Positions 63,095 to 64,000 of a stretch of 64,000 nucleotides of DNA are shown here, piece after piece (positions within the stretch are counted from its first letter, which is position 1; each line of letters opens with the position of its first letter). A model generated the notes under the pieces. The model did no database searches. It was not told the DNA's origin and was given only the letters and a program-made list of their open reading frames with translations. Position numbers and translations under genes: made by a program. The stretch is from assembly GCF_042445055.1 (NCBI RefSeq), contig NZ_CP170339.1, forward strand, positions 2,852,001 to 2,916,000, written 5' to 3'. Origin of the DNA: Falsihalocynthiibacter sp042445055 (GTDB taxonomy: Bacteria > Pseudomonadota > Alphaproteobacteria > Rhodobacterales > Rhodobacteraceae).

Positions 63095-63736
63095 ATGCGT
63101 TTTTTACTCGCTTGCCTTTGTTTTGTGCTGGTTATTGCCAGTCAATCGCGTGCTGAAAACGAGCCTGCGGGGGAGTTTGACTATTATATGCTATCGCTAA
63201 GCTGGTCTCCGAACTGGTGCAAACTGGATGGCGATGCCAAGAATAGCGACCAATGCGATCCGCGCCATGATTTTGGATGGGTCCTACATGGGCTCTGGCC
63301 ACAGTATGAAAATGGCTGGCCAAGCTATTGCCGCACAACAGCTCCCAATCCACCGCGAAGCCTTACGAACGGCATGGCGGATATTATGGGAACCTCCGGA
63401 CTTGCGTGGTATCAATGGAAAAAGCATGGCCGATGCTCGGGGCTAAACGCAGAGGATTACTTTGCCACCGCGCGGCAGGCATTCGAGAGCGTCCAGAAAC
63501 CCGCCGTATTGCGCAAGGTAAGCACCCCGCTCGCCATCCCGCCAATTGTGATTGAGGCCGCATTCATAGAAGCAAACCCGCACCTGCAACCAGACGGCAT
63601 CACGATCACCTGCAAGGCAAATCACATCCAAGAAGCGCGCATCTGCCTGACGAAATTACTTGAGCCAAGAGAGTGCGGCGCGGATGTGCGGCGTGATTGC
63701 ACCGCTCCGTCGCCTCTTTTTACGCCGATCCGCTAG
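63095..63736 (+). CDS. Ribonuclease T2 family protein
   Basis: A 213-residue secreted RNase-T2 fold. A signal peptide (about 1-20, ending SRA) is present. The first catalytic segment HGLWPQYENGWP keeps its His. The second reads WYQWKKHGRC where the common family motif is HEWxKHG: the His-Glu pair is Tyr-Gln, while Lys and the second His remain. Cysteines for disulfides are present. It could be periplasmic and degrade RNA with altered efficiency. Confidence 0.88.
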   Translation: MRFLLACLCFVLVIASQSRAENEPAGEFDYYMLSLSWSPNWCKLDGDAKNSDQCDPRHDFGWVLHGLWPQYENGWPSYCRTTAPNPPRSLTNGMADIMGTSGLAWYQWKKHGRCSGLNAEDYFATARQAFESVQKPAVLRKVSTPLAIPPIVIEAAFIEANPHLQPDGITITCKANHIQEARICLTKLLEPRECGADVRRDCTAPSPLFTPIR

Positions 63737-64000
63737 GTTATCTTCAGAACGATTTTTCCAATATGTTCAGACCCTTCCATGCGCTCATGCGCGGCGGCAG
63801 CATCCTCTAGGGCAAATTCATTGTCCATGACGGGGGCGATCTTGCCTGACGACAAAAGCGGCCAAACCTCTGCGCGCAACTCTGACGCAATGCGGGCTTT
63901 GGCCAAATCACTTTGAGGGCGTAGCGTGCTGCCTGTAATGGTCAGTCGCCGCGTCATGACCTGCATGAAGTTCACTTTTTCTTTGAACCCCTGCAAGAAT
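63733..64000 (-). CDS. Partial NAD(P)H quinone oxidoreductase (zinc-type dehydrogenase family)
   Basis: The C-terminal 89 or so residues of a medium-chain dehydrogenase; the frame stays open to the window end. Sequence NFMQVMTRRLTITGSTLRPQ and the closing FALEDAAAAHERMEGSEHIGKIVL match the PIG3/quinone oxidoreductase group. It probably reduces quinones with NADPH. The gene starts beyond the window. It overlaps the RNase T2 stop by 4 bases. Confidence 0.88.
   Translation of the reverse strand, partial: FLQGFKEKVNFMQVMTRRLTITGSTLRPQSDLAKARIASELRAEVWPLLSSGKIAPVMDNEFALEDAAAAHERMEGSEHIGKIVLKIT

Noticed and set aside
1..64000. Mobile elements, CRISPR arrays, tRNA genes, toxin-antitoxin or defence islands
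   Set aside because: No transposase, integrase, direct-repeat array, tRNA-like fold or defence-type gene was recognised; the window is core genome throughout.

Overview
The window looks like chromosomal core sequence of a marine alphaproteobacterium of the Rhodobacterales (Roseobacter group). Supporting this are the cbb3 oxidase cluster beside an FnrL-type regulator, a DUF1013/TrcR regulator, a CHCC zinc-finger protein of the NDUFS6 type, a DUF5928 glycosyltransferase, a urea ABC transporter, and a MoxR-DUF58-DUF4159 cluster. The genus cannot be fixed from the sequence. Genes are dense, with many 4-bp overlaps and abutting start/stop codons. I see no insertion sequence, prophage, CRISPR array, tRNA or rRNA. 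One non-coding RNA gene is clear: the small SRP RNA at 57961-58054.

Layout. 1-4.7 kb (minus): MoxR ATPase, DUF58, DUF4159/BatA protein and the first codons of a fourth gene. 4.8-6.6 kb (plus): DUF1285, VOC protein, WYL regulator. 6.5-11 kb: polA, CHCC zinc finger, a lone ABC ATPase, HIT protein. 11-14.6 kb: a GT14/DUF5928 glycosyltransferase facing a sulfotransferase, then a threonine/serine dehydratase. 14.7-19 kb: denD, adenosine kinase, nth, ada/ogt fusion, OmpA-like lipoprotein. 19.1-26.9 kb: GntR and LysR regulators, then urtABCDE. 26.9-29.6 kb: a LuxR-type response regulator facing an Hpt protein (no kinase nearby), then a D-2-hydroxyacid dehydrogenase. 29.6-35.6 kb: hemC, hemE, hemF, a degenerate SDR, a methyltransferase, clpS, a HAD hydrolase. 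35.8-46.8 kb: a DD-carboxypeptidase, then ccoS-ccoI-ccoH-ccoG and ccoP-ccoQ-ccoO-ccoN (all minus), a universal stress protein and fnrL. 46.9-52.6 kb: yejABEF-type peptide transporter. 52.8-57.9 kb: membrane-anchored cytochrome c, pheA, SRPBCC protein, nudC, cpdB. 57.9-62.2 kb: SRP RNA, rsgA, dnaX, ybaB, recR. 62.2-64 kb: trcR, RNase T2, and the end of a quinone oxidoreductase gene.

How the parts fit. The cbb3 oxidase subunits and their assembly factors (CcoG, H, I, S), the oxygen sensor FnrL, a stress protein and a heme-synthesis group form a low-oxygen respiration neighbourhood; a good FNR box sits midway between ccoN and the stress-protein gene. The urt operon lies behind a LysR gene with a palindromic site, but no urease genes are present. 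cpdB carries a PHO-box-like element. The most unusual arrangement is around rsgA: a good promoter drives the SRP RNA, and between that RNA and rsgA lie a 12-codon leader with a strong ribosome binding site and a strong intrinsic terminator ending 19 bases before the rsgA start codon. Most of the window is otherwise ordinary core genome.
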